Part shown: in pieces, positions 15,935-25,477 of the stretch
How positions within the stretch are numbered: the stretch's first letter is position 1
Layout of the letters: every line of letters starts with the position of its first letter
Assembly: GCF_947495325.1 (NCBI RefSeq)
Contig: NZ_CANLYK010000003.1
Coordinates: forward strand, 1-64,000
Direction: 5' to 3'
Length of the DNA: 64,000 bases
DNA from: an uncultured Allomuricauda sp.
Lineage (GTDB): Bacteria > Bacteroidota > Bacteroidia > Flavobacteriales > Flavobacteriaceae
The notes under the pieces: generated by a model
The model's input: the letters and a program-made list of their open reading frames with translations, nothing else
Database searches by the model: none
Told to the model about the DNA's origin: nothing
Made by a program: the position numbers and the translations under genes

Positions 15935-17279
15935 TTTCTTGATGCAACAAATCCAATCCTTCCCTGATTATTTGTTGGTGCGGTTGTTTAGAAATACAAA
16001 TGAATTCTGTTAGTGAGAAATCTTCAGGTGCCACTTCATATAATCCTAATTGCTCCATCTCATCCAAATCCTTTACCATACATGCTTTAAGCAATTGTAG
16101 TGGGTAAATATCCAACGGAAAAACATCTTCATAACGACCCGTTACCACAAACGCCCGATGTTCACCATTGGTATTGGTGTCCAAATCATATTTTTTGTTG
16201 GGCTGCATCCATGAAAAAGTCAATGCTCTAGTGGAAGAAATTTTATTAAAAATTGGTTTGTTCCATCCAAAGAATTCATAATCATCGCCTTCCGGAATAG
16301 CCGTTACCGTGTTGTTATAAAATCCGAGGTATCCTTCTGGATGTGTTTTTGAACCTGTGAGCACATCTCCATTGATCAACCTAAACTTATCTTCATTAAC
16401 TCCACTTGCATACAAAAAGGTAGAAATCTCTGCTCCTATTTTTGTTGTGTAATATTTTGGAGCTTTAACTATAGATCCTCCCAGTGCTATGGTGCGTTCT
16501 GCGTTAAACTTACCAGTTAAAAACAGTTCTCCAAGTATTACCAAATCTTGCGGAGTTATTGTCCAGGCAACTTCTCCCTTATTAATAGGGTCAATTTTAT
16601 TGATCTGCGTTCCAACCAATCCAGCAGGATGTGGTCCAGATACTTTATGAAGTGTGATTCCATCCAATTTTTCAAGTGGGGAATTACTCTCACTTCCAAC
16701 TGAAACATGAACTTTACCTGGGGTCAATTTGCCCAAGGCGGTAATGGCAGCTTGTAGTTCCGCTTCTTTACCGTTCAAAACATAATTTGCGTCTGCGGCT
16801 AAAGGTGCCGTGGTATATCCAGAGATAAATATTGCTTTTGGCGTAGCTTCAGGATTGGCTATAATGTCATAAGGACGTTGCTTTATAAATGGCCAACCAC
16901 CTGACTGAAGCAAGAAAGACCTGATACTCTCGGCATCAGATTTTTCAACATCAACTATTTTATGGTTTACGTATTCCTGCGTCTTGTCCGCAAGGATTTT
17001 TAACGTTAAAATTTTTCTTCTAGCTCCACGAACAATCTCCACCAATTCTCCACTTACTGGAGATACGAAAAGCATATCTTCTCGATTTTTGTTGAAAAAA
17101 AGAGGTTCTCCCGCTTTTACTTCGGCGCCCTGTTTCACAAACATTTTTGGTGTTATTCCATGAAAATCATCTAGGTTTAGGGCATAAACGTTACTTAAAA
17201 CGGCTTTGGAAGTAGTCTGTTCTGCTGCCCCGATAAGGTTGATGTTTAACCCTTTTTTAATCCGGATGTCTTTAGACAT
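15927..17279 (-). CDS. nqrA: Na+-translocating NADH:quinone reductase subunit A
   Basis: 450 residues, the usual size. It is the soluble, quinone-site-proximal cytoplasmic subunit of Na+-NQR and here should work with menaquinone. Typical features are the barrel-sandwich-like N-terminus (MSKDIRIKKGLNINLIGAAEQ), the FVSPVSGELVEIVRGARRKIL strand, GPHPAGLVGTQINKIDPI, and the C-terminal DFSLTEFICISKQPHQQIIREGLDLL. It is the first gene of the operon. On the minus strand a TAAATTTG box (17321 to 17314) is a candidate -7 element ~35 nt upstream of the ATG. Confidence 0.97.
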   Translation of the reverse strand: MSKDIRIKKGLNINLIGAAEQTTSKAVLSNVYALNLDDFHGITPKMFVKQGAEVKAGEPLFFNKNREDMLFVSPVSGELVEIVRGARRKILTLKILADKTQEYVNHKIVDVEKSDAESIRSFLLQSGGWPFIKQRPYDIIANPEATPKAIFISGYTTAPLAADANYVLNGKEAELQAAITALGKLTPGKVHVSVGSESNSPLEKLDGITLHKVSGPHPAGLVGTQINKIDPINKGEVAWTITPQDLVILGELFLTGKFNAERTIALGGSIVKAPKYYTTKIGAEISTFLYASGVNEDKFRLINGDVLTGSKTHPEGYLGFYNNTVTAIPEGDDYEFFGWNKPIFNKISSTRALTFSWMQPNKKYDLDTNTNGEHRAFVVTGRYEDVFPLDIYPLQLLKACMVKDLDEMEQLGLYEVAPEDFSLTEFICISKQPHQQIIREGLDLLHQEIG

Positions 17280-17381
17280 ATTGTTGTAGACCTTACGTTA
17301 TCAAAATTGGTCGCAAATTTAGCACTAAAAGGATTGTTTTCATAATTATTAACCATAAAAATGGGATTACATCGAGCTAAA

Positions 17382-17411
17382 TTTGCTAGGCACGCTTTTT
17401 GTTTACCTTTA
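17382..17411 (+). promoter_or_regulatory. Promoter for the T9SS plug-protein gene
   Basis: TTTG (17382-17385), 18-nt spacer, TACCTTTA (17404-17411), about 20 nt before the ATG at 17431. Spacing fits the Bacteroidota primary sigma pattern. It lies in the 151-bp space divergent from nqrA. Confidence 0.5.
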
Positions 17412-17430
17412 CCCAAAAATTAGGCCCTAA

Positions 17431-18675
17431 ATGCGCTTTTTGATCAAACAGATTTTCTTTTGTCTTTGCGTTTCCAGTGTATTTGCCCAAATACAGGAAG
17501 AAGTAAACCCCCCATCGAACATAAAAACCATTGTTTTTACCGGTCCAACGGAAGATCAATTCCCAGTTATTAAATTGGGTGAATCCATGACCTTGGAGTT
17601 TGATGACCTTACTGCGAGTGAACAAGATTATTATTATAGGATAATTCATTGCGATTACGATTGGACGCCTTCGCAGCTTCTAAAATCGCAATATCTTGCG
17701 GGTTCAGATAATCAACGTATCATTGATTATGAGAACAGTTACAACACCCTTCAACCCTATTCAAACTATAGATTGACCATTCCCAATCAAAATGTAAGCT
17801 TAAAGGCAAGTGGCAATTATCTCATTAAGATATTCAACAACCTTGATGAGCTCCAATTTTCAAGAAGATTTGTTGTTTACAAGGATTTGGTAACGGTTGG
17901 TGGTATTGTAAAACGCTCCAGGGACTTTAATTTTCTCAATGAGAAACAGGTAGTTCAGTTTAATATCAACACTGCAGGATTTCCGGTTATAAATCCTAAA
18001 AAAGAAGTCAAAGTAGCCATTATTCAAAATCACTTTTGGCCAACTGCCTTGTACAATATCAAGCCACAATTTACCCTTGGAACAGAACTTGTGTATAAAT
18101 ATGACCAAGAAACCAGTTTTTATGGCGGAAACGAGTTCTTAAATTTCGATACTAAAGACTTACGGTCACCTACATTTGCAATTTCCAAAGTGGATTTTAA
18201 AGAATTATACCATCACTATTTGTTTGCTAATGTTTATCGGAATGATTTAGCTTACACCTACTTTCCTGACATTAATGGAGATTTTTTGATTCGTACGTTG
18301 CAAGGGGATGATGTATCCCGCGAAGCCGAATATTCCAAAGTACATTTTAGTTTGCCCTACTCCAACGATATTGGATTGGACAATGTTTATGTTTTTGGAA
18401 AGTTCAATAACTATGCACTTGAGGAAGAGAACAGGATGACCTTCAATACGGAAAGTGGGAACATGGAGCTTGCGCTATCAATGAAACAAGGCTTTTACAA
18501 TTACAAGTATATTGTTGAGCGCGAAGATGGCACTATTGACCTCAATTATATAAGTGGAAACTTCCACTTTACAGAAAACAACTACCTTATTTTAGTCTAT
18601 TACAGGGATTTTGGAGATATGTATGACAGTATTATTGGCATTGGCTCTGTGAGTTCGCGAAATATTAGCAATTAA
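17431..18675 (+). CDS. DUF5103 protein, probable type IX secretion plug protein
   Basis: 414 residues, signal peptide ending VFAQ. The family signature is clear: NIKTIVFTGPTEDQFPVIKLGE, the YYYRIIHCDYDWTPSQLLKSQYLAG block, and YSNYRLTIPNQN. DUF5103 proteins were found as the Plug that closes the lateral opening of the SprA translocon in the outer membrane of T9SS bacteria. Its presence agrees with porT at 29237 and a T9SS-sorted protein at 2796. The gene is probably followed by DUF3667 and apaG in one transcript (30-nt gap). Confidence 0.85.
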   Translation: MRFLIKQIFFCLCVSSVFAQIQEEVNPPSNIKTIVFTGPTEDQFPVIKLGESMTLEFDDLTASEQDYYYRIIHCDYDWTPSQLLKSQYLAGSDNQRIIDYENSYNTLQPYSNYRLTIPNQNVSLKASGNYLIKIFNNLDELQFSRRFVVYKDLVTVGGIVKRSRDFNFLNEKQVVQFNINTAGFPVINPKKEVKVAIIQNHFWPTALYNIKPQFTLGTELVYKYDQETSFYGGNEFLNFDTKDLRSPTFAISKVDFKELYHHYLFANVYRNDLAYTYFPDINGDFLIRTLQGDDVSREAEYSKVHFSLPYSNDIGLDNVYVFGKFNNYALEEENRMTFNTESGNMELALSMKQGFYNYKYIVEREDGTIDLNYISGNFHFTENNYLILVYYRDFGDMYDSIIGIGSVSSRNISN

Positions 18676-18705
18676 TTATCTTTAGCCCCAAATCCTTCAA
18701 AAGGA

Positions 18706-19902
18706 ATGGGTAATAAACCAAAAGTAGTCAGTAAAGGTAGGTATGAACTCAAATTTAGGGGCACAGAATGTCTTAACTGCGGTCATATACTAGATATAAG
18801 TGATAAGTATTGCCCCAATTGCTCCCAAGCCAACAGCACAAAAAAATTAGTACTCAAAGATTTTTGGGATGAATTTTTCTCCAGTCTTATAAATTATGAT
18901 TCCAAGCTCCTAAAAACCCTATATACCCTACTAATAAGACCTGGAACAATAACGAAAGATTACGTTAAGGGAAAACGCATTTCATATACCAATCCTTTTC
19001 GTTTCCTACTAAGCCTGGCTTTCCTGTATTTTTTGCTGGTTACCTACAATAATAGGTTTGCGGGATTGGACAAAGCAGCTAAAAATTTTGATGGAAAAAT
19101 CACCTCATCAAGCCCCTTTTCATTCGACCTAAATTCTGGCCAAATGTCTACAGACAGCACAGAGCTAAGAGAGCAAACCGAAAAAGGCCTAAAACAACTA
19201 GACTCCATGGGAATAACCAATGTTCCAGTTGCTGAGCAGTTAATTCAGTTTGACTCGATTGGGCTATTTACCTCAAAAAAGAAAGGCATTGACAAAGATT
19301 CTTTTATGCTTGCTGACCCTAAAACCTATTATAAACGAATAAAGGACAGTACCGGAATCAACTCATTTATGCTTAAAATGGAATTCTTTGCCAGCATAAT
19401 TAAAAATGACTCCATTAACAGTTTTGATGAGGCCAGCACCAAATACAATATTGAAAATACCAGTGGTACTATAATGGCGTTTAATTCTACAAACAGTCTT
19501 TTAAAGGTAATACAGCAACCAGGCAGTTTCATTAACTCAACCATTTCTAGACTTCCATTTGTGATTTTTTTCTTTTTGCCTTTGTTCACCGTATTCATTT
19601 GGTTGATTTATATCAGGAAAAAATACACCTACACCGATCATCTTATATTTAGTTTTCACAACCAATCATTATTATTTATCTTGCTCATCCTTAGCTTGAT
19701 AATAGATACTATTTTCAAAATGTCTAGTTCTGGTATTTTTTTGCTGATTTTCAGCTTTTACCTTTACAAGTCTATGAGAAAATTCTATGGACAGGGAAGA
19801 TTTAAAACGATTATTAAATATATCTTTTTGAATACAATATTTGTCTTTTTGGCATTAGTGGTAATAACAATATTGTTTACAGGAAGTGTCTTTACCTATT
19901 AA
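18706..19902 (+). CDS. DUF3667 membrane protein with N-terminal zinc ribbon
   Basis: 398 residues. CLNCG and, 14 residues later, CPNCSQ form a short zinc ribbon (about residues 19-39). The DUF3667 core follows (DFWDEFFSSLINYDSKLLKTLYTLLIRPGTITKDYVKGKRISYTNPFRF), with several membrane helices, one at residues ~100-115 and a group after ~285. The middle part (residues ~120-280) is polar and probably extracytoplasmic. The molecular function of DUF3667 is not known. It overlaps no gene but ends 4 nt before apaG. Confidence 0.88.
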   Translation: MGNKPKVVSKGRYELKFRGTECLNCGHILDISDKYCPNCSQANSTKKLVLKDFWDEFFSSLINYDSKLLKTLYTLLIRPGTITKDYVKGKRISYTNPFRFLLSLAFLYFLLVTYNNRFAGLDKAAKNFDGKITSSSPFSFDLNSGQMSTDSTELREQTEKGLKQLDSMGITNVPVAEQLIQFDSIGLFTSKKKGIDKDSFMLADPKTYYKRIKDSTGINSFMLKMEFFASIIKNDSINSFDEASTKYNIENTSGTIMAFNSTNSLLKVIQQPGSFINSTISRLPFVIFFFLPLFTVFIWLIYIRKKYTYTDHLIFSFHNQSLLFILLILSLIIDTIFKMSSSGIFLLIFSFYLYKSMRKFYGQGRFKTIIKYIFLNTIFVFLALVVITILFTGSVFTY

Positions 19903-19906
19903 GACT

Positions 19907-20293
19907 ATGTTCACTCAGATCACAAAAGGAATTAAAGTATCCGTGCAAACAACTTTTGAAGGTACATTCTTTAAAAATTACAAAATGCACTATGCTTTTG
20001 GATATACCATCACCATAGAAAATCAAGGCAACGATGTTGTACAGTTGACGGCGAGGCATTGGGATATTTTTGATGCATTAAAAGAGATGGAAACTGTAGA
20101 TGGTGAAGGTGTTATCGGCAATAAACCTGTAATTAAACCCGGAAAGTCCCACACCTACAGCTCCGGCTGTCTTTTGGCTTCGCCAATTGGGGCTATGCGA
20201 GGACATTACCATATGGTCAATTTTACATCATCTGAAGAATTTGAGGTTGATATCCCCACATTTAAATTTGCTGCCCCTTTCGCCATAAACTAG
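19907..20293 (+). CDS. apaG: ApaG domain protein
   Basis: 128 residues from ATG at 19907; a longer frame from 19886 would overlap the DUF3667 gene and lacks family support. The ApaG/F-box-associated beta-sandwich fold is shown by FGYTIT-ENQGNDVVQLTARHWDIFDA, the VVGNKPV-like GVIGNKPVIKPGKSHTYSSGC, and the GAMRGHYHM strand. In enterobacteria apaG is linked to Co2+/Mg2+ effects, but a true enzymatic role is not established. Length matches the family (about 125). Confidence 0.93.
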   Translation: MFTQITKGIKVSVQTTFEGTFFKNYKMHYAFGYTITIENQGNDVVQLTARHWDIFDALKEMETVDGEGVIGNKPVIKPGKSHTYSSGCLLASPIGAMRGHYHMVNFTSSEEFEVDIPTFKFAAPFAIN

Positions 20294-20327
20294 AGCAGAT
20301 TCTCTTTAGAATGGATTTTCCTTTTAC

Positions 20328-20335
20328 TACCTTTG
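20328..20335 (+). promoter_or_regulatory. -7 box upstream of pruA
   Basis: TACCTTTG lies 30 nt before the pruA ATG (20366). A weak TTTA -33 candidate lies about 20 nt upstream. Confidence 0.4.
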
Positions 20336-20365
20336 ATGGATTACTAACTCACATAATTTATCATC

Positions 20366-21994
20366 ATGGGCAAAGGTTTTTTTCAAGTTCCAACAGCATA
20401 TAATGAACCTATAAAAAGTTACGCTCCAGGCACCGCGGAGCGTGAAGAAGTACTCAAACAATACGACGAATATTATAACAGTCAAGTTGAAGTTCCATTA
20501 TACATAGGAACTAAGGAAATCAAGACTGGAAATACCAAACCAATGTCTCCTCCCCATGAGCACAAACATATCGTGGGACATTTTCATCAAGCAGAAAAAA
20601 AACATATAGAAGAAGCCATCTCCAATTGTTTGGAATCTAGGGAAGCATGGGCCGCACTAACTTGGGAACAACGTGCATCCATATTTTTAAAAGCTGCGGA
20701 ATTGATTGCGGGACCGTATCGAGCAAAAATCAATGCCGCTACAATGATGGCGCAATCCAAGACCATACACCAAGCAGAAATTGATGCCGCTTGTGAATTT
20801 ATTGACTTTCTCAGGTTCAATGTAGAATTTATGTCTAAAATCTACACCGAGCAACCAGAGTCTTCAGATGGAATTTGGAATCGGTTGGAATATAGGCCTC
20901 TTGAAGGTTTTGTCTATGCCATAACCCCTTTTAACTTTACGGCAATTGCTGGAAACTTACCTGCCAGTGCAGCAATGATGGGAAATGTGGTTGTTTGGAA
21001 ACCTAGTGACAGTCAGGTTTTTTCAGCCAAAGTAATTATTGACGTTTTTAAAGAAGCAGGTCTTCCAGATGGAGTTATAAATGTAGTATTTGGAGATCCG
21101 GTAATGATTACTGAGACCATTCTCTCCAATCCTGATTTTTCTGGACTGCACTTTACGGGCTCAACTTTTGTTTTTAAAGAACTTTGGAAACAAATCGGCA
21201 ATAATATTCATACGTATAAAACATATCCAAGAATTGTTGGAGAGACCGGTGGAAAAGATTTCATTATTGCACATCCATCAGCAAAACCAGCACAAGTGGC
21301 TACCGCTATAATACGGGGCGCATTTGAATTTCAAGGACAGAAGTGTAGTGCCGCTTCCAGGGTTTATCTCCCAAAATCGTCAGCTGACGAAATTTTGGAT
21401 TTGGTCAAAGCTGATATTGATTCCTTTAAAAAACCAGGTTCTCCGGCAGATATGGGTAATTTCATTACAGCTGTCATTCATGAAGGTTCTTTTGACAAAC
21501 TGGCCAAATATATTGATCAAGCAAAAGAGGATAAGAATGCAGAGGTTATTGCTGGGGGTGGTTATGACAAATCAGTGGGTTATTTTATAGAACCTACGGT
21601 CATTTTAACCCAGGATCCTAAATATACTACAATGTGCACGGAACTTTTTGGTCCTGTGGTTACCATATATGTGTATGAAGATGATGATTGGGCAAAAACC
21701 CTGGAATTAGTGGATGGCACATCAGAATACGCTTTAACAGGTGCTGTTTTGTCCACCGATAGGTATGCCATTGATGAAGCCACTAAAGCTTTGCAAAACT
21801 CCGCAGGTAATTTTTACATCAATGATAAACCTACCGGAGCTGTTGTAGGCCAGCAACCTTTTGGAGGGGCGAGAGCGTCAGGTACAAATGATAAAGCTGG
21901 CTCTCCTCAAAACTTACTGCGTTGGGTATCACCTAGATTGATAAAAGAGACTTTTGTGACTCCAGAAGATTATCGTTATCCGTTTTTGGGGTAA
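20366..21994 (+). CDS. pruA: L-glutamate gamma-semialdehyde (1-pyrroline-5-carboxylate) dehydrogenase
   Basis: 542 residues. It oxidises P5C/glutamate semialdehyde to glutamate with NAD+ in proline catabolism. The catalytic Cys is in FQGQKCSAASRVY, the conserved Glu in RIVGETGGKDF, and the NAD-binding loop in FTGSTFVFKELW. The C-terminal NDKPTGAVVGQQPFGGARASGTNDKAG is the specific P5CDH signature. It is a single-domain enzyme, not a PutA fusion; a separate proline dehydrogenase must be elsewhere. Transcription ends at a hairpin 25 nt downstream. Confidence 0.97.
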   Translation: MGKGFFQVPTAYNEPIKSYAPGTAEREEVLKQYDEYYNSQVEVPLYIGTKEIKTGNTKPMSPPHEHKHIVGHFHQAEKKHIEEAISNCLESREAWAALTWEQRASIFLKAAELIAGPYRAKINAATMMAQSKTIHQAEIDAACEFIDFLRFNVEFMSKIYTEQPESSDGIWNRLEYRPLEGFVYAITPFNFTAIAGNLPASAAMMGNVVVWKPSDSQVFSAKVIIDVFKEAGLPDGVINVVFGDPVMITETILSNPDFSGLHFTGSTFVFKELWKQIGNNIHTYKTYPRIVGETGGKDFIIAHPSAKPAQVATAIIRGAFEFQGQKCSAASRVYLPKSSADEILDLVKADIDSFKKPGSPADMGNFITAVIHEGSFDKLAKYIDQAKEDKNAEVIAGGGYDKSVGYFIEPTVILTQDPKYTTMCTELFGPVVTIYVYEDDDWAKTLELVDGTSEYALTGAVLSTDRYAIDEATKALQNSAGNFYINDKPTGAVVGQQPFGGARASGTNDKAGSPQNLLRWVSPRLIKETFVTPEDYRYPFLG

Positions 21995-22019
21995 GTTGTT
22001 AAAACCATAAGATTCATAG

Positions 22020-22057
22020 CCGTTATTCAGACTTTATTTTGGATAACGGTTTTTTTA
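22020..22057 (+). terminator. Terminator after pruA
   Basis: CCGTTAT (22020-22026) pairs with ATAACGG (22043-22049) across a 16-nt loop and is followed by eight T. Confidence 0.75.
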
Positions 22058-22357
22058 TATAAACCCAATTCCATTTTCCTTCCGTTGTTTTACCCATAAA
22101 AACAGGGATTCTCGATCTCCAAATCAATCTTTAAACAATATTATTTGTAAACTTAACGTTAAGTAATTGTAAATTAAATGGAAAAATTATTACTTTACAG
22201 TCTAAGAATTAATGTAGCAGCAGATGAATTGGAGCAAATTTTACACAAAAAAGCGTATAAAACTGTTCTGCCTTAGGGTAAGGATAAAAGTTTTTGTTAG
22301 AGAATATATGGTAAAGTATAGAAATGCATACTACAGCATGCTTAGCCTGTAATACGC
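22058..22357. other. 300-bp intergenic stretch with palindrome and micro-ORF
   Basis: Between the pruA terminator and rsmG there is no convincing gene. It holds a perfect 14-bp palindrome ACTTAACGTTAAGT (22151-22164). An ATG at 22178 opens a 32-codon frame ending TAG at 22276 (MEKLLLYSLRINVAADELEQ..., then KKAYKTVLP). The frame has no recognised homology. The palindrome, 13 nt before the ATG, looks like an operator. I do not call the micro-ORF a gene. Confidence 0.4.
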
Positions 22358-22993
22358 CTAGCTTTTGAACTTCTGAGGTAGATACACAACCTTTTTGGTC
22401 TCAAAGAAATCTTCTTCAAAATAATCTTTTAGTTCAAAGACCTGAGCGGTTCTGTATTCTTTTAACTCTTCGGTCAAATCCCCACCTTTAAGATATAGAA
22501 TACCATTTTTTCGCTCATGAGCGGAGTCTTTTTTTACTTTGCCTTTTGTCCAATGCACAAAAGTTGGCATTGCCGCTACTGCGCGACTAACAATAAAATC
22601 GAACTGTTCATCCAAATCTTCCACTCTAGAGTGCAAGGTCTTTACATTTTCTAATTGAAGCCCATCCACTACTTCCTGAACAACTTTGATTTTTTTACCA
22701 ATGGCATCTACCAGGGTAAATTGTACCTCGGGAAACAAAATGGCCAACGGAATACCAGGAAATCCACCACCAGTTCCAACGTCTAAAATTGAAGAACCTT
22801 CATTGAATTTTTGAATTTTTGCGATTCCAAGAGAATGAAGTACATGGCGCAAATACAACTCATTTATATCCTTTCTGGAAACCACATTGATCTTTTGGTT
22901 CCAATCCTGATACAGCACCTCCAAATCCTTAAAATGTTGTGTTTGGACATCGGTGAGTGTCGTAAAATACTTAGATATTAGGTCTATATTCAT
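22358..22993 (-). CDS. rsmG: 16S rRNA (guanine-527-N7)-methyltransferase
   Basis: 211 residues from ATG at 22993, which matches the family length; the frame extends 14 codons further but that part is not conserved. RsmG methylates G527 of 16S rRNA with SAM. Motifs include the N-terminal QDWNQKINVVSRKDINELYLRHVLHSLGI, the SAM loop ILDVGTGGGFPGIPLAILFP, and DFIVSRAVAAMPTFVHW. It is divergent from the desaturase gene, with about 113 bp between the two starts. Confidence 0.96.
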   Translation of the reverse strand: MNIDLISKYFTTLTDVQTQHFKDLEVLYQDWNQKINVVSRKDINELYLRHVLHSLGIAKIQKFNEGSSILDVGTGGGFPGIPLAILFPEVQFTLVDAIGKKIKVVQEVVDGLQLENVKTLHSRVEDLDEQFDFIVSRAVAAMPTFVHWTKGKVKKDSAHERKNGILYLKGGDLTEELKEYRTAQVFELKDYFEEDFFETKKVVYLPQKFKS

Positions 22994-23066
22994 CCTCAAT
23001 CTGTTAATTTGGCCAAAATTAATACTTTTAGACACCTTAACATCGTTTTCATATAAAGTAAGGAAC

Positions 23067-23092
23067 TTGGGAATTCAATTTACTTACCTTTG
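23067..23092 (+). promoter_or_regulatory. Promoter candidate for the desaturase gene
   Basis: TTG (23067-23069), 15-nt spacer, TACCTTTG (23085-23092), 14 nt before the ATG at 23107. The -7 box is good; the spacer is short. Confidence 0.4.
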
Positions 23093-23106
23093 TAAAAAAT
23101 TTATTT

Positions 23107-24207
23107 ATGGAAAAGGATATCATCCGATTTTCAAGAAAAGACTCAGCACAATTTTTTAAAACACTAAATAAAAGGGTAAACCAATATTTTAGTGAAAATA
23201 AGATAAAGAAGACCGGGAATTGGAAACTTCATTTAAAAACTGTGGTAATGTTTGCCGTTTTTCTTACCCCCTATTTTTTAATGCTTACGCTAAACTTGCC
23301 CTTTTGGGGCTATATCCTTTTATCCATAACAATGGGTGTTGGAATGGCTGGAGTTGGAATGAATGTTATGCATGATGGCAATCATGGTTCATATTCCAAT
23401 AAAAAATGGGTGAACAAATTAATGGGAGGCAGTATTTATATTCTTGCAGGAAATGTCTACAACTGGCAGGTACAGCATAATGTATTACATCATACCTATA
23501 CAAATATTCAAGACCATGACGAAGACATGGAAGCTGGTAGGGTACTACGTTTTTCTAGGCATTCCGAATGGAGAAAGCATCATAAATTTCAACATTTTTA
23601 TTCCATTTTTCTTTATGGATTGTTGACTTTTAATTGGGCCATAACTACAGATTTTCAACAGATGTACCGTTATATGAAGCGTAAGTTATCCTATGGAAAA
23701 CTGCCAAATCCGGTAATAAATTGGAGTACATTGGTCATCACAAAGACAATATATATTACCATTTGGATTGTTTTGCCCCTGCTTCTTGTTGATATCCCAT
23801 GGTGGCAAATACTGCTTGGTTTCTTTATTATGCACTATGTGGCAGGAGTAATTTTAAGCGTAGTATTCCAATTGGCACATATTGTTGACGATGCTGACAC
23901 TCCTCTTCCCGATGAAAATGGAACAATGAAAAATACCTGGGCCATTCATCAACTTGCCACAACAGTAAATTTTGGTACCAAAAACAGAATTGTAAACTGG
24001 TTTACTGGTGGATTAAACCATCAAGTAGAGCATCATATTTTTCCTAACATCAGTCATGTTCATTATACAAAAATTTCCAAAATTGTGAAACAGACCGCAA
24101 AGGAGTTTAATTTACCCTACAACGAATATAAAACTACAAGAAAAGCCATAATTTCGCACTTCAAACATTTGAAGGAATTGGGTAAAGAGCCAGTTCTTCA
24201 ATACTAG
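23107..24207 (+). CDS. Membrane fatty-acid (acyl-CoA/linoleoyl-type) desaturase
   Basis: 366 residues, with hydrophobic helices near residues 42-90 and 200-260. The three histidine boxes of membrane di-iron desaturases are present: HDGNH, HNVLHH and, near the C-terminus, HQVEHH. The HQVEHHIFP form belongs to the front-end/linoleoyl-CoA branch, although no cytochrome b5 domain is fused. It should introduce a double bond into membrane fatty acids, with O2 and an electron donor. The aminotransferase gene begins 14 nt downstream, so they are probably co-transcribed although functionally unrelated. Confidence 0.93.
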   Translation: MEKDIIRFSRKDSAQFFKTLNKRVNQYFSENKIKKTGNWKLHLKTVVMFAVFLTPYFLMLTLNLPFWGYILLSITMGVGMAGVGMNVMHDGNHGSYSNKKWVNKLMGGSIYILAGNVYNWQVQHNVLHHTYTNIQDHDEDMEAGRVLRFSRHSEWRKHHKFQHFYSIFLYGLLTFNWAITTDFQQMYRYMKRKLSYGKLPNPVINWSTLVITKTIYITIWIVLPLLLVDIPWWQILLGFFIMHYVAGVILSVVFQLAHIVDDADTPLPDENGTMKNTWAIHQLATTVNFGTKNRIVNWFTGGLNHQVEHHIFPNISHVHYTKISKIVKQTAKEFNLPYNEYKTTRKAIISHFKHLKELGKEPVLQY

Positions 24208-24221
24208 CTAAATTTCAAATA

Positions 24222-25415
24222 ATGAGTAACCAACTTTCTGAAAGGATTAACAATTTAGTTCCTTCAGCTACTCTAGCAATGGCTGCAAAAGCCAGAGAGC
24301 TTAGAGCCTCAGGAAAAGATATTATTGGTCTAAGTTTAGGTGAACCTGACTTTAATACACCAGATTACATAAAAGAAGCCGCTATACAAGCCATAAACGA
24401 CGGATATAACTCGTATACTCCGGTAGATGGGTATGTGGAACTCAAAGATGCCATTATCACCAAGTTTAAAAGGGATAATGATATTTCATACGATCATTCC
24501 CAAATTGTTGTTTCAACTGGAGCAAAGCAAGCACTTTACAATGTGGCGCAAGCTTGTTTGAACAAAGGTGATGAAGTTATTCTTCCTTGCCCATATTGGG
24601 TAAGTTACAGTGATATTGTAAAACTTGCTGATGGGGTTCCTGTAGAGGTTGCCACTTCTATTGATACTGATTTTAAAATGACTCCAGAGCAGTTGGAAGC
24701 TGCAATCACTCCAAAAACCAAAATGTTGTGGTACAGCTCACCATGCAATCCAAGTGGATCTATTTATAGTAAAGAAGAATTAAGAGGATTGGCTGATGTT
24801 CTTCAAAGATATCCTCAAATAGTTGTTGTAAGTGATGAAATCTATGAGCACATCAACTACGGTGTAACTGCCCATGCCTCAATGGGGGCGTTTGAAGATA
24901 TGTATGAACGAACCGTTACCGTAAATGGTGTTGCCAAAGCTTTTGCCATGACCGGATGGCGAATTGGATATATTGGAGCTCCTGCGTATATAGCGAGAGC
25001 TTGCAATAAACTTCAAGGGCAAGTTACCAGCGGCGCCAATTGTATTGCCCAGCGTGCAGTAATTACTGCTTTACTCGAATCTCCAAGTCGTATTCAATAC
25101 ATGGTTGATGAGTTTAAAAATCGCAGAAAACTGATTTTAGGACTATTAAATGATATTGATGGATTTAAATGCAATGAACCCGAAGGGGCTTTTTATGTGT
25201 ATCCTGATGTGACAACCTTTTTTGGAAAAACATTGAATGGGAAAACCATCAATAATGCATCGGATTTTGCCATGTATTTATTGGAAGAAGCCAATGTAGC
25301 CACTGTTACAGGTGATGCCTTTGGAAATGGTAATAGTATTCGAATTTCGTATGCTGCAAGCGAGGAAGAAATTAGAGAAGCTATTTCTAGAATTGCCGAA
25401 GCAGTAGGGCAATAA
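24222..25415 (+). CDS. PLP-dependent aminotransferase, class I (aspartate aminotransferase-like)
   Basis: 397 residues, normal for the family. The fold-type I landmarks are in order: SLGEPDFNTPDYI, the STGAKQALYN phosphate-side loop, CNPSGS, the VVSDEIYEHINY Asp/Tyr pair, and the PLP lysine in VNGVAKAFAMTGWRIGY. The closest known group is bacterial AspC/AspB type Ib, which transfers the amino group between aspartate and 2-oxoglutarate, but related enzymes use other amino acids. It is 14 nt after the desaturase gene and ends at a terminator shared with convergent trkH. Confidence 0.93.
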   Translation: MSNQLSERINNLVPSATLAMAAKARELRASGKDIIGLSLGEPDFNTPDYIKEAAIQAINDGYNSYTPVDGYVELKDAIITKFKRDNDISYDHSQIVVSTGAKQALYNVAQACLNKGDEVILPCPYWVSYSDIVKLADGVPVEVATSIDTDFKMTPEQLEAAITPKTKMLWYSSPCNPSGSIYSKEELRGLADVLQRYPQIVVVSDEIYEHINYGVTAHASMGAFEDMYERTVTVNGVAKAFAMTGWRIGYIGAPAYIARACNKLQGQVTSGANCIAQRAVITALLESPSRIQYMVDEFKNRRKLILGLLNDIDGFKCNEPEGAFYVYPDVTTFFGKTLNGKTINNASDFAMYLLEEANVATVTGDAFGNGNSIRISYAASEEEIREAISRIAEAVGQ

Positions 25416-25459
25416 TCCAAAATCTTAAAAGAATAGAAGCCCTTTGATTTATCTGAATT

Positions 25460-25477
25460 GAAGGGTTTTCCCTTTTT
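25460..25477 (+). terminator. Short terminator between the aminotransferase gene and trkH
   Basis: AAGGG-TTTT-CCCTT followed by TTT. The T run overlaps the trkH stop codon on the other strand. Confidence 0.6.

Noticed and set aside
22178..22276. 32-codon frame as a gene
   Set aside because: Too short, no recognisable homology or promoter pair; reported only as part of an intergenic stretch.
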